DNA of 64,000 bases, from positions 1 through 64,000 of the forward strand of contig NZ_PVBT01000001.1 in the NCBI RefSeq assembly GCF_002980555.1, in the 5' to 3' direction. Each line of letters starts with the position of its first letter. The first letter of the stretch is position 1. The position numbers and the translations under genes are program-made. Of this stretch, positions 9,040 to 17,798 are shown piece after piece. The DNA is from Phyllobacterium myrsinacearum. Lineage in GTDB: Bacteria > Pseudomonadota > Alphaproteobacteria > Rhizobiales > Rhizobiaceae. The notes under the pieces were generated by a model. The model saw only the letters and a program-made list of their open reading frames with translations. It searched no databases and had not been told where the DNA came from.

Positions 9040-10803
9040 TCACATTTTGGGCGGCTGGCTCAAATCCGGCGCTGCCGGCTGCGCGGGCTGCGCCGGGTTG
9101 GGCGCCGGACCGCCAAGCGGCGGCGCGCTGAGGTCGGTACCAAGCCCGCCGCCAAGTCCACCACCCAAACCGCCGCCAAGGCCGCCGCCGAGATCGGAAT
9201 TCGGAATCTGGATGGTTGCCGGATTGATCGTGCTGGCAGGGCCGGTGTAGTGCATCACCATTTGCGGGAACATGATCGTCAGGGCCACCATGAGAATCTG
9301 GATGCCGACGAAAGGCACGGCACCCCAGTAGATCTGTCCCGTGGTGATCGGCTGGATTTTCTTGCCGGTGATCTTGTCCATATAGGGCACCTTGGCGGCG
9401 ACCGAGCGCAGATAGAACAGGGCAAAACCGAAGGGCGGATGCATGAAGCTCGTCTGCATGTTGATGCCGAGCAGCACGCCGAACCAGATCAGATCGATGC
9501 CGAGCTTGTCCGCCACCGGTGCAAGCAGCGGCACGATGATGAAGGCAAGCTCGAAGAAATCGAGAAAGAACGCCAGGAAGAACACGAGGATATTGACGAC
9601 GATCAGGAAGCCGACCTGTCCACCCGGCAGGGATACCAGCAGGTGTTCGACCCAGACCTGGCCGTTGACGCCGTAGAAGGTGAGCGAGAACACCCGCGCA
9701 CCAAGCAGGATGAAGAGCACGAAGGACGACAGTTTGGTCGTTGAGGCCAGCGCCTGGTTGACGACGCTGAAACCGAGGCGCCCCTTCGATGCGGCCATCA
9801 GCAGGGCGCCGACGGCCCCCATGGCACCGCCTTCCGTCGGCGTCGCGATGCCGAGGAAGATCGTGCCGAGGACGAGGAAAATCAGGGCGAGCGGCGGAAT
9901 GAGAACGATGATGACCTGCTGCGCCAGCCGCGACATCAGATTGAGGTGGAATGAGCGGTCCGCCAGCGCGAACACGTAGACGGCGATGGTGCCGATGGTC
10001 GCGCCCCAGATATCCGCATTGGTTCCCGCCACGGGTGTCAGCCAGACAATCGCCGCATAGGCGATCGCACCGGCAACAGCCAGGGCGATGATGAGCGATG
10101 TGACGCCCGATCCCAATGTGCGCGCTTCGGCGGGAAGTGCAGGCATGGATTTCGGTTTGAAGATGGACAGGGTCAGGACATAGACCATGTAAAGCCCCGT
10201 CAGCACGAGGCCGGGGATCAGTGCGCCGTGATACATATCGCCGACGGAACGTCCGAGCTGGTCGGCCAGAACGATCAGCACGAGGGATGGCGGAATGATC
10301 TGCGCCAGCGTGCCGGACGCAGCGATCACGCCGGATGCGACACGGCGGTCATAGCCATAGCGCAGCATGATCGGCAGTGAAATCAGGCCCATGGAGATGA
10401 CCGATGCCGCGACGACGCCGGTGGTGGCGGCAAGCAGGGCGCCGACGAAGATGACGGCATAGGCAAGGCCGCCGCGAATCGGGCCGAACAGCTGGCCGAT
10501 CGTATCGAGCAGATCTTCGGCCATACCCGACCGTTCAAGGATGATGCCCATGAAGGTGAAGAACGGAATGGCGAGCAGGGTGTCATTCGACATCACCCCC
10601 CAGAACCGCTCGGGCAGGGCATAGAGGAATGGCCAGTCGAGGGTGATCGTGCCGTTGGAATAGGGGGCAAGTTCAACGCCGATGAAGAAGAACAGCAGCC
10701 CGTTTGCCGCAAGGGCGAACGCGACGGGATAGCCGATCAGCATGAAGATGATCAGCGAAGCGAACATGATCGGCGCCATGTTCTGCGCAATAAATTCAAT
10801 CAT
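9040..10803 (-). CDS. TRAP transporter large membrane subunit (DctM) with Gly-rich C-terminal tail
   Basis: 587 residues; about a dozen hydrophobic segments beginning MIEFIAQNMAPIMFASLIIFMLIGYP, typical of DctM, the transport subunit that moves substrate with sodium ions. TakP-type systems have long DctM proteins, in keeping with this size. The last 50 or so residues are unusual: four GGGL units in a row, then a Pro/Ala-rich segment ending in SQPPKM, which lies outside the membrane domain. It overlaps the 3' end of the dctQ gene by 8 bp, so the two are coupled. Confidence 0.93.
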   Translation of the reverse strand: MIEFIAQNMAPIMFASLIIFMLIGYPVAFALAANGLLFFFIGVELAPYSNGTITLDWPFLYALPERFWGVMSNDTLLAIPFFTFMGIILERSGMAEDLLDTIGQLFGPIRGGLAYAVIFVGALLAATTGVVAASVISMGLISLPIMLRYGYDRRVASGVIAASGTLAQIIPPSLVLIVLADQLGRSVGDMYHGALIPGLVLTGLYMVYVLTLSIFKPKSMPALPAEARTLGSGVTSLIIALAVAGAIAYAAIVWLTPVAGTNADIWGATIGTIAVYVFALADRSFHLNLMSRLAQQVIIVLIPPLALIFLVLGTIFLGIATPTEGGAMGAVGALLMAASKGRLGFSVVNQALASTTKLSSFVLFILLGARVFSLTFYGVNGQVWVEHLLVSLPGGQVGFLIVVNILVFFLAFFLDFFELAFIIVPLLAPVADKLGIDLIWFGVLLGINMQTSFMHPPFGFALFYLRSVAAKVPYMDKITGKKIQPITTGQIYWGAVPFVGIQILMVALTIMFPQMVMHYTGPASTINPATIQIPNSDLGGGLGGGLGGGLGGGLGTDLSAPPLGGPAPNPAQPAQPAAPDLSQPPKM

Positions 10804-11377
10804 TGCGCGCCTCCGCCATGGCGACTTCCTGTTCCGCTATCTCTTCCAGGCTGAGAGGCGGGTTGGGATCGGGGATGTCGCCGCGCATCACCGCAATTTT
10901 CTTGATGATTTCCGAAACGCCCTGAATGGCCAAAAGCAGGAAGCCAACCAGCAGGATCAGCTTGCCCGGCCATTGCACCAGCCCGCCGGCGCTGGGTGAT
11001 CCTTCGCCGCTGCGGTAGGACAGGCTGACATAGGGGACGAAGTAAAAGCACATGAGAAGGACGAAGGGCATCAGGAAAAACAGATGCCCGAGAAGATCGA
11101 TCCAGTGCTGCACGCGGCGCGAAAAGGCGCCGTAGACGATATCGATGCGGATGTGCTCGTTCTGCTGCAGCGTATAGGCTGCGGCCAGCATGAACGCGCC
11201 GCCAAACAGGAACCACTGCAACTCCAGCCAGGCATTGGATGACTGGTTGAACACCTTGCGCACGATGGCGTTGCCGGCACTCACCACCACGGCCAGGAAA
11301 ATCAGCCAGGCGACGTTGCGGCCGACAAATGCGTTGAAACGGTCAATGACTCTCGATACGGCAAGCAAAGCCGGCAT
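10796..11377 (-). CDS. TRAP transporter small membrane subunit (DctQ)
   Basis: 193 residues with four predicted membrane helices (first VGRNVAWLIFLAVVVSAGNAI) and the family motif WLELQWFLFGGAFMLAAAYTL, then QNEHIRIDI. DctQ clamps DctM and is needed for assembly of the uptake system. It is the first gene of the dctQM pair and overlaps dctM by 8 bp. The receptor gene lies beyond dctM in the opposite orientation rather than in the same operon, so balanced expression needs two promoters. Confidence 0.92.
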   Translation of the reverse strand: MPALLAVSRVIDRFNAFVGRNVAWLIFLAVVVSAGNAIVRKVFNQSSNAWLELQWFLFGGAFMLAAAYTLQQNEHIRIDIVYGAFSRRVQHWIDLLGHLFFLMPFVLLMCFYFVPYVSLSYRSGEGSPSAGGLVQWPGKLILLVGFLLLAIQGVSEIIKKIAVMRGDIPDPNPPLSLEEIAEQEVAMAEARND

Positions 11378-11646
11378 GCAGTTCCTCCCCCTCGTCCGGC
11401 AACCCTCCGTTGCCGGGAAACGCGTCTGGACAGCCTTCGGCCGCTCGTGAAAACGGCGGCAATGCGTTGGTTTCGGCTATCCCTCCCGAATATTCCATCT
11501 GAAGTGTTACCAGCCTGATACCGGTGCATCAACCCGCGATATCGCGCTCTGGCCTTCGTTTTCGCGGCGGTGCCGGTTCGGTGTTGTCATCGCTGCACGG
11601 GCAGTCTAACAGTGAGTAAAGCAGTCCGGGGTTGGTATTTATTGTA

Positions 11647-12396
11647 ATGACAGGTGCCTCTTCTCTTTCCGTTGCAGGAAAAACCATTGCCGTAACGGGC
11701 GGATCGTCGGGTCTGGGCCTGCGGATGGTCCAGGTGCTTGCCGCGCATGGTGCACATGTTGTCTCCATTTCGCGCACATCGGCGCCGGACCATGAACACA
11801 GCCCCAACATTCTCAATATTCTTGCCGACGTGACGGTTGCCGCCGATATCGGGCGGGCGTTTGATGAGGCCGAGGAGAGGCTTGGAACAGTCACGGTGGT
11901 TTTCAACAATGCCGGCGTCGCCACGATGGAGCGCGCGCTGACCACGACGCGTGAACAGCTGCGGCACATTTTTGAAGTGAATGTGGAGGGCGCATTTTTC
12001 GTGGCCCAGGAGGCAGCCAAGCGGATGATTGCCGCCGGGGTCGGCGGGTCGATCATCAATTCGTCCAGCATCCTTGCCGATGCCCCGGTCAAGGGGTCGG
12101 CGGGTTATGCCATGTCGAAGGCCGCGATCAGCCAGATGACCCGCTCCCTGGCGCTGGAATGGGCGTCCCATGCGATCCGGGTGAACGCCATTGCGCCGGG
12201 GTGGTTTCCGACGCGCATCAACGAATCCATCATGAACGGTCCGGCACAAGGGTTCCTCAAGGGCAAAAACCCGATGCGCCGGCTTGGCGATCCCGAGGAC
12301 ATCGACGGCGCCGTCCTGTTGCTCGCATCGGACGCCAGCAGTTACATCACCGGTACCGTCATCACCGTTGACGGTGGCCACAGCCTGCAGGGTTAA
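11647..12396 (+). CDS. Short-chain dehydrogenase/reductase (SDR, classical type)
   Basis: About 249 residues with all classical SDR motifs: cofactor site TGGSSGLG near residue 19, NNAG in FNNAGVA, the catalytic Ser in IINSSS, and YAMSK holding the catalytic Tyr and Lys, then a PG turn and TVDGGH near the end. The substrate cannot be told from sequence. ATG at 11647 is favoured over an in-frame TTG at 11632, although neither has a clear ribosome site. The stop codon shares bases with that of the convergent permease gene (TTAA at 12393-12396). The 270 bp upstream, between dctQ and this gene, hold promoters but no gene I can see. Confidence 0.93.
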   Translation: MTGASSLSVAGKTIAVTGGSSGLGLRMVQVLAAHGAHVVSISRTSAPDHEHSPNILNILADVTVAADIGRAFDEAEERLGTVTVVFNNAGVATMERALTTTREQLRHIFEVNVEGAFFVAQEAAKRMIAAGVGGSIINSSSILADAPVKGSAGYAMSKAAISQMTRSLALEWASHAIRVNAIAPGWFPTRINESIMNGPAQGFLKGKNPMRRLGDPEDIDGAVLLLASDASSYITGTVITVDGGHSLQG

Positions 12397-13292
12397 ATTC
12401 TCTCCGCCTCATTGTTGTTCGTGCGCAGGGCGAGAACAAACACCAGCAGCGCGAAGACGGCGGCATCGCGCCACAGGACCGAAAAATACCCGCCCCACAG
12501 GGATTCGACGACACCGACTGCGGCAGCGCCCAATGCCGCATGCAGCGGTCTTGAGAGGCCGCCGGCGGCGGTGATGAACAGGATTTTCAGGCCGAAGATC
12601 ATTCCAGTGTTGAAGCTGACATTGCCGTAATAGAGCGCTGCGAGAAAACCGGCGAGGGCGCAGACCGCGCAGGCGGCAAGGATCGCTTGCGTGCGGACGC
12701 GGCGCGGGTCGATCCCGCACATGGACGACGCGAAGGGCTCGTCGCTCACCGCGCGCCAAATCCGTCCGGCGCTGGTGCGTTGCATGACCAGTTCGCCCGA
12801 GGCGATGACAATCAGGGCCACGCCGATATTGATCAGCTGGATGCGGGTCAGGCTGATGCCGGCAGCCGCGCCGAGCACCGGCACCGGTTCAGCCAGCATC
12901 GGCGGCAGCCAATAATCCCTGGTATCGGCGGCAAGCCGCGACAGCTCCATCAGGAATATGCTGAGGCCGAGCGTTGCCACCAGAATCGTGTTCCGGCTGC
13001 TTGTCTCGAGCGGCGCGTAGATCAGTCTGGCGATGGCGTAGCCGCCGAGGCCGACATATATGGCAGCGACCACCAGCCCGAACCCGAGCGCCAGCGGCAA
13101 TGTCATCCACAGGACTGTCCAGCCGAACGCCGTGGCCAGAATGAATGTCTGGCCTGAAAAGGCAAACAGGGCACCGAGCGACAGATCCGTCCGATGGGTC
13201 AGCCCATGGATGAGCACATAGCCATAGGCCAGCAGCGCGTAAAGCGCGGCGCTGTGCAGGCCATTGATCAGCAGTTGAAGGAAATAGGCCAT
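12393..13292 (-). CDS. LivH-type ABC transporter permease, orphan
   Basis: 299 residues with eight or nine hydrophobic segments and the LivH signature regions: NGLHSAALYALLAYGYVLIHG at the start and AVSDEPFASSMCGIDPRRV, corresponding to the cytoplasmic coupling loop. LivH permeases act with LivM, LivG, LivF and a binding protein to import branched-chain amino acids, amides or urea. None of these partners is beside it, so it either works with a distant system or is a relic. The gene is divergent from the CGNR protein with only 65 bp between. Confidence 0.88.
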   Translation of the reverse strand: MAYFLQLLINGLHSAALYALLAYGYVLIHGLTHRTDLSLGALFAFSGQTFILATAFGWTVLWMTLPLALGFGLVVAAIYVGLGGYAIARLIYAPLETSSRNTILVATLGLSIFLMELSRLAADTRDYWLPPMLAEPVPVLGAAAGISLTRIQLINIGVALIVIASGELVMQRTSAGRIWRAVSDEPFASSMCGIDPRRVRTQAILAACAVCALAGFLAALYYGNVSFNTGMIFGLKILFITAAGGLSRPLHAALGAAAVGVVESLWGGYFSVLWRDAAVFALLVFVLALRTNNNEAERI

Positions 13293-13318
13293 CGGTCACC
13301 CGCAGATTTCCATTCATA

Positions 13319-13357
13319 CTAACTTGCAAAATTGATTTTACCAGTTAGAATTTTACC
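13319..13357 (+). promoter_or_regulatory. Repeat-rich divergent control site livH-like / CGNR
   Basis: The 65-bp gap contains an inverted repeat CTAACT (13319-13324) / AGTTAG (13343-13348) and a direct repeat ATTTTACC at 13335-13342 and 13350-13357, the second copy touching the ATG of the CGNR gene. No Shine-Dalgarno sequence precedes that ATG. The repeats could be an operator for the adjacent CGNR protein controlling both genes; this is inference. Confidence 0.45.
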
Positions 13358-13966
13358 ATGACCTTTGACTGGAATGCGCATCGATTCAGTGGCGGCGTGC
13401 TGGCTCTCGATCTGGCCAACACGGTGGTTTTCCGTGATGCGCCCGACCGGGCGCTGGACCGGTTTTCAGATCATTCGCAACTGCAAGGCTTTGCCCGGGC
13501 TGCGGCGCAGTTCCGGCAGGGCGAATGGGGCGATGCCCGCTTCCGCCCGCCGGAACATCCGGCGCAGATCAACCGGCTTATCGACGTGCGCGAGGCCATC
13601 AACACGCTCTTCCGCACGGCTGTGCGGGGTGGAGGGCTTCAGCCCGCGAACATGGCCGCGTTCCTGCAGCTTGGCTCGGCGCTGGTGTGCGATGAACCGG
13701 GCAGGCAGGACCTGGCGCTGCCGGGATCGGGCATGGGCGCGCGCGATCTGTCGCTTGGCACCGCCGCTTTCCTGTCCGCCATGCGGCTTCTGGAGCCGGC
13801 GCGGCTGGGGCGGGTCAAGATTTGCCCGAATTGTCATTGGCTTTATCTGGATGAAAGCCGCAACCGCAGCCGCCGCTGGTGTGACATGACCGTATGCGGA
13901 AACCGCGCCAAGGCGCAAAGGCACTATCGCCGCAACCGCGAATCATCGGACTCCGGTCATGGATAG
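13358..13966 (+). CDS. CGNR zinc-finger / ABATE-domain putative regulator
   Basis: 202 residues. The N-terminal region (FSGGVLALDLANTVVFRD) fits the ABATE domain, proposed to sense stress or ligands. The C-terminus has the CGNR zinc finger: CPNCHWLYLDESRNRSRRWC then CGNRAKAQRHYRR, with four cysteines and a basic tail suited to DNA binding. Such proteins act as transcription regulators. It is divergent from the orphan LivH gene and its last 8 bp overlap the following lipoprotein gene, so those two are co-transcribed. Confidence 0.92.
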   Translation: MTFDWNAHRFSGGVLALDLANTVVFRDAPDRALDRFSDHSQLQGFARAAAQFRQGEWGDARFRPPEHPAQINRLIDVREAINTLFRTAVRGGGLQPANMAAFLQLGSALVCDEPGRQDLALPGSGMGARDLSLGTAAFLSAMRLLEPARLGRVKICPNCHWLYLDESRNRSRRWCDMTVCGNRAKAQRHYRRNRESSDSGHG

Positions 13967-14471
13967 GGGCGTGACGCGCTGGCACAGGCTTGTTCTGTTG
14001 CCCGTACTCGCAGGCGCATTGGCCCTGGCGGCCTGCCGCGATTCCGGCGAGGGCGACTATCTCGCCGTTGCCGGAAAGCTGTTTGTCTTCAATTACCGGA
14101 TTGCCCAGGCGACCTATCATCTGACGCTCACAAAGGTCCGCAAGGTTCCCGATGATGCCGTGCTTGAGACCACCTTTGAAAACCCGGCTGGGGGAGAGCC
14201 GTTCATTGTCCGGCAGAACGTCTGGCCTGCGGCCGAAAAGATTTCGGTCGACAGCCCGCCCGTCAAATGCGTGAAAGCCGATCGCCAATACAAGGTCACG
14301 ATCCGCCTCGAGGATGCCGGGGGCAAGCTGCTGCAGACGATCAGCCGGACCATGATATCCGATACGGATGAGTCCGTGCTGCCCAACAGGCCGCTGGTGG
14401 TCGGTCCGTTCTACGATCCCAACCCGGACAAGGACAAGCCCGACAGCAATGCTGTCGCCTGTCCGGCCTGA
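13959..14471 (+). CDS. Hypothetical lipoprotein
   Basis: 170 residues. A short basic n-region is followed by a hydrophobic stretch and the lipobox LALAAC, with the acylated Cys near residue 26; the next residue is Arg, so outer-membrane sorting is plausible. The mature part looks like a single beta-rich domain with one further cysteine pair candidate (KCVKAD and the C-terminal ACPA). I do not recognise a family. It overlaps the CGNR gene by 8 bp and is probably translated with it. Confidence 0.75.
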   Translation: MDRGVTRWHRLVLLPVLAGALALAACRDSGEGDYLAVAGKLFVFNYRIAQATYHLTLTKVRKVPDDAVLETTFENPAGGEPFIVRQNVWPAAEKISVDSPPVKCVKADRQYKVTIRLEDAGGKLLQTISRTMISDTDESVLPNRPLVVGPFYDPNPDKDKPDSNAVACPA

Positions 14472-14694
14472 TCCTTCAGGCCGGGGCCAACATGCGGTGC
14501 CGGTTTATGACGCCGGTTCAATCCCTTTAGGAATTGGTAATTCTGTTTCCCATTTGATAAATATCAGTTTGACATGGGGGGCAAATAAATATTCTAAATG
14601 CATGCCTCATACATAATCTGAGTATCGTTGGCGTTTGTTCGAAAGTATTCGTTAACGTATCCAATTATGGGTACAGTTATTCACGGACATTTTG

Positions 14695-17001
14695 ATGAAA
14701 ATTGAACGCAACGAGAGTATTTTTCTCGAAATTTTGTTTCTTCGCACGCTTTACGCGAACAAGAAGGCTGTCTGGTGGACCTCCGTCATCCAGATTCTTG
14801 CGACACTCGTTATTTACGTCAAAACGGATCACCCCATTTACGCGGCTTTTGCCCTTGCATTCTTCCTGATTGTGCTTGGGCGTACTGCAAACGCCAACGC
14901 ATTCGAACAAAAAGATCTTTCATCCGCCACCATGACCGACCTGCGGACATGGGAGTGGCGCTATCTCGTCGGGGCCATCAGCACGTGCATCCTGCTCGGC
15001 CTGCTTTGCCTGGTCAGCATCTATGTCCTCGCGGACCCCTCGGCTGCCATCACCAGCGTTGCAATTGTGGTCGCATCGATGGTGGCGCTGGTCACGCGCA
15101 ACTACGTTTCGCCGACTGTCGTCATTGGCATGTCCATTGGTGTCCTGGCGCCGCTGTTCCTGACATTCGTGCTCTTGGGCGGCATTTACAACTGGCTGCT
15201 GGCGCTGCTGATCCTGCCTTATTTCTGGAGCAACATCCGCATTGCGTCCAAGCTGCGGCAATCGCTCTGGGATGCACTGCTGGGCAAACAGCAATTGAGC
15301 GTTGTCGTCAGCCACTTCGACGCTGCGCTGAACGGCATGCCGCAAGGCCTGCTGATGTTCGATCGCAACCAGACGATCACCGTCGCCAACATGAAAGCGG
15401 CGAAAATGATGGGCTTTGACGAACCCGACCAGGTTCATGGCCATTCCCTGCAGAGCTTGTTGCGGCTTGCCCGCGTGAAAGCCTATTTCCCCGAGGAAAC
15501 GCAGGCTTCGTTGTCCGGCAAGATGCAGGACCTGCTCAGCGGCCGCAAGGAGCGCGACATGTTCGTCTCCCCCGCCAAGCGCCATTATGAATTCACCGCA
15601 ACGCCGGATCCGGAGCACGGCACGGTGCTGATCTTTCAGGATGTGACCCGGCGGGCGGAAGCGGAGGCGCAGATCAGCCGCATGGCGCGCTATGACAGCC
15701 TGACGGGTCTGCCCAATCGCAGCCAGTTCGCCGAGATTGCCAGGACCTACACCGATGGCATCGAGCCGGGCACGCAGATTGCCCTGATGGTCGTCGATGT
15801 CGACGGTCTGAAGCGGACCAACGACACGTTCGGCCATCGCATCGGCGATGAGTTGCTGCGCGCCTTTGCCGACCGGCTTGCCTCGGTCGACGTGAAGCAC
15901 CCGGTGATTTCCCGCTTCGGCAGCGATGAATTCGTGCTGTTGTTCCAGGCTGCCACACGTGATGATCTGCTGCAGAGTGTCGAGCGCATCATGGCAACGA
16001 TATCGGGCCAGTACACGATCTCCGGCCATGAAATCCTGACTGGCGCGCATGCCGGGGTGGTGATCGTCTGCGCAGCGGAGTTTGATCTGGCGGTCATGCA
16101 CATGAATGCGGATCTGGCGCTTGATGTCGCCAAGAAGGACAGCCAGAAACATTGGGCGGTCTTCGTCGAGACAATGGACCAGTCCTTCCGCAGCAAGCAG
16201 CGGCTCAAGTCGGATCTGCGCAGGGCCATTGCCGAGGGTACGCTGTCGGTGGCCTATCAGCCCATCATCAACGTCCGCACCCTGCGCATGGTCGGGTGCG
16301 AAGCGCTTTCGCGCTGGAACCATCCGGAATACGGGCCGATTTCGCCGGCGGAGTTCATTCCCATGGCGGAGGAAATGGGGCTGATTTCGGACCTGACCCA
16401 AAACGTTGTGGAACAGGCCATCAAGGACTGCAGCCTCTGGGGGTCGCGCATTGCAGTTTCCATTAATCTGTCGTCGCACGACCTGCAGAACATGGACATG
16501 GCCGATATCATCCGTTCCGCCCTTCTGCGTCACAATGTCGAACCGGAGATGATCGAAGTCGAGGTGACGGAAGGCGCCATCATTACGGACCGGGAGGCAA
16601 CCGGAGGCGTTCTCCAAAGCCTGAAGGCCATGGGGCTGCAGGTGGCCATCGATGATTTTGGTACCGGCTATTCCAGCCTGAGCTATCTGAAGGATTTGCC
16701 GGTCACCAAGGTGAAGATCGACCGCTCCTTCATCACCGATATCACCGAGGAGGGCCGTTCGCTGAAACTTCTGCGCGGCATTGTCCAGATGACGCATGAG
16801 CTTGGCCTGTCCGTGACAATCGAGGGGTTGGAGACGCGGGAACAGTTTGCCTTGATCAACCGCTGGATCGGCGCCGAATATGTGCAGGGCTTTCTTTACG
16901 GCGCGGCCACCACGGCGGAGAATATCGCCAAGAACTTCGATATCGAGATGGTGCAATTGCCGGTAAAGCCCCGCAACGGCGGGATCGCGGCGGCCGGCTG
17001 A
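14695..17001 (+). CDS. Membrane GGDEF-EAL protein (cyclic-di-GMP phosphodiesterase, degenerate GGDEF)
   Basis: 768 residues. About six membrane helices fill residues 25-190, followed by a PAS-like sensor (about 205-320), a GGDEF domain (DSLTGLPNRSQFAEI onward) and an EAL domain. The cyclase signature is GSDEF (residues 409-413) instead of GGDEF, so cyclase activity is doubtful; such domains often become GTP sensors. The EAL domain looks active: EALSRW at 536, DDFGTGYSSLSYL, KIDRSF, IEGLE and QGF are all present. It probably hydrolyses c-di-GMP in response to a membrane or redox cue. ATG at 14695 is preferred to TTG one codon earlier. The 220 bp before it are AT-rich promoter sequence. Confidence 0.93.
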   Translation: MKIERNESIFLEILFLRTLYANKKAVWWTSVIQILATLVIYVKTDHPIYAAFALAFFLIVLGRTANANAFEQKDLSSATMTDLRTWEWRYLVGAISTCILLGLLCLVSIYVLADPSAAITSVAIVVASMVALVTRNYVSPTVVIGMSIGVLAPLFLTFVLLGGIYNWLLALLILPYFWSNIRIASKLRQSLWDALLGKQQLSVVVSHFDAALNGMPQGLLMFDRNQTITVANMKAAKMMGFDEPDQVHGHSLQSLLRLARVKAYFPEETQASLSGKMQDLLSGRKERDMFVSPAKRHYEFTATPDPEHGTVLIFQDVTRRAEAEAQISRMARYDSLTGLPNRSQFAEIARTYTDGIEPGTQIALMVVDVDGLKRTNDTFGHRIGDELLRAFADRLASVDVKHPVISRFGSDEFVLLFQAATRDDLLQSVERIMATISGQYTISGHEILTGAHAGVVIVCAAEFDLAVMHMNADLALDVAKKDSQKHWAVFVETMDQSFRSKQRLKSDLRRAIAEGTLSVAYQPIINVRTLRMVGCEALSRWNHPEYGPISPAEFIPMAEEMGLISDLTQNVVEQAIKDCSLWGSRIAVSINLSSHDLQNMDMADIIRSALLRHNVEPEMIEVEVTEGAIITDREATGGVLQSLKAMGLQVAIDDFGTGYSSLSYLKDLPVTKVKIDRSFITDITEEGRSLKLLRGIVQMTHELGLSVTIEGLETREQFALINRWIGAEYVQGFLYGAATTAENIAKNFDIEMVQLPVKPRNGGIAAAG

Positions 17002-17120
17002 GGGAGCGGCAGGCACCGCTTCTCCGGCACGATCTGCACACTTGCGCTTGACCTGTTGCCGATCTTGTCCAAAACTCCGGCCACCGACAAGACCAGACTC
17101 AACAGGAAAGTACCGTTGTC

Positions 17121-17267
17121 ATGATTGCACAAATTGCCATTGCGCCGCTCGTTGCGCTGATCGCGGGGATCATCATCCTGATCGCGCCGCGCCTGCTCAA
17201 TTACGTGGTTGCGCTCTATCTGATCATCATTGGCGTCACCGGACTTTTCCCGCATCTGCTCAGCTGA
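17121..17267 (+). CDS. DUF3096 membrane micro-protein
   Basis: A 48-residue frame with ATG at 17121 and AGGAAAG about 11 nt upstream. The product is almost wholly hydrophobic, with two membrane segments around a conserved PRLLNY turn (ALIAGIIILIAPRLLNY, then VALYLIIIGVTGLF). This is the layout of the DUF3096 family of tiny inner-membrane proteins of unknown role. It lies between the c-di-GMP gene and the oxidase subunit IV gene, all on plus. Confidence 0.85.
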   Translation: MIAQIAIAPLVALIAGIIILIAPRLLNYVVALYLIIIGVTGLFPHLLS

Positions 17268-17414
17268 ACGCAGCGGGACGAAATGCCCGGCCGGTAAAAT
17301 CAGCGCAGGTGCCATTTTTATCGATTGGGAGGCTTTTCAGCGACCATCTGCGCATTGCGCTGCTGCGGGCTTTTCGCTATTGCCAATAGGACTAAGACTT
17401 TATGAGGTTTGAAC

Positions 17415-17636
17415 ATGGCTGAACATCACGACACGGCGCCCGCAGAACTGGGCGCACCCATGGACTACAACGAGCATGAAAAGACCTATGATCTGTTCAT
17501 CGCTCTGTCGAAATGGGGTGTGATTATCTGCGTAGCCTTGATGGTTGCGATGGCTTTTGGTTTTTTCGTCGGCGGCTTCTTCTCCGCCACCATTCTGTTT
17601 ATTCTTATTTGTGTTGCTGCCTGGTTCGTTCTGTAA
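17415..17636 (+). CDS. aa3-type cytochrome c oxidase subunit IV-like protein
   Basis: 73 residues; a soluble N-terminal third containing MDYNEHEKTYDLFIALSKW is followed by two hydrophobic helices. This is the bacterial aa3 oxidase subunit IV family, a small helix that packs on the catalytic core in Paracoccus and Rhodobacter. ATG at 17415 has GAGG at good spacing; the in-frame TTG two codons before is less likely. In many Hyphomicrobiales it precedes the transhydrogenase genes, as here, although the rest of the oxidase is elsewhere. Confidence 0.9.
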   Translation: MAEHHDTAPAELGAPMDYNEHEKTYDLFIALSKWGVIICVALMVAMAFGFFVGGFFSATILFILICVAAWFVL

Positions 17637-17798
17637 ACACGCTCCATCAGCGTTGTTCATGAGCCGGGCGGATAATCCTGTTGACATCCGCTTGCATGAG
17701 CGGGCCTGCCGCCAGGATTGCCAATCGTCATAGCGGGGCAGGCGCGCGGGTCTTCGGGCCACTGTCTGTATAGTGACAACATGCTTGGGGGTGAGGGC

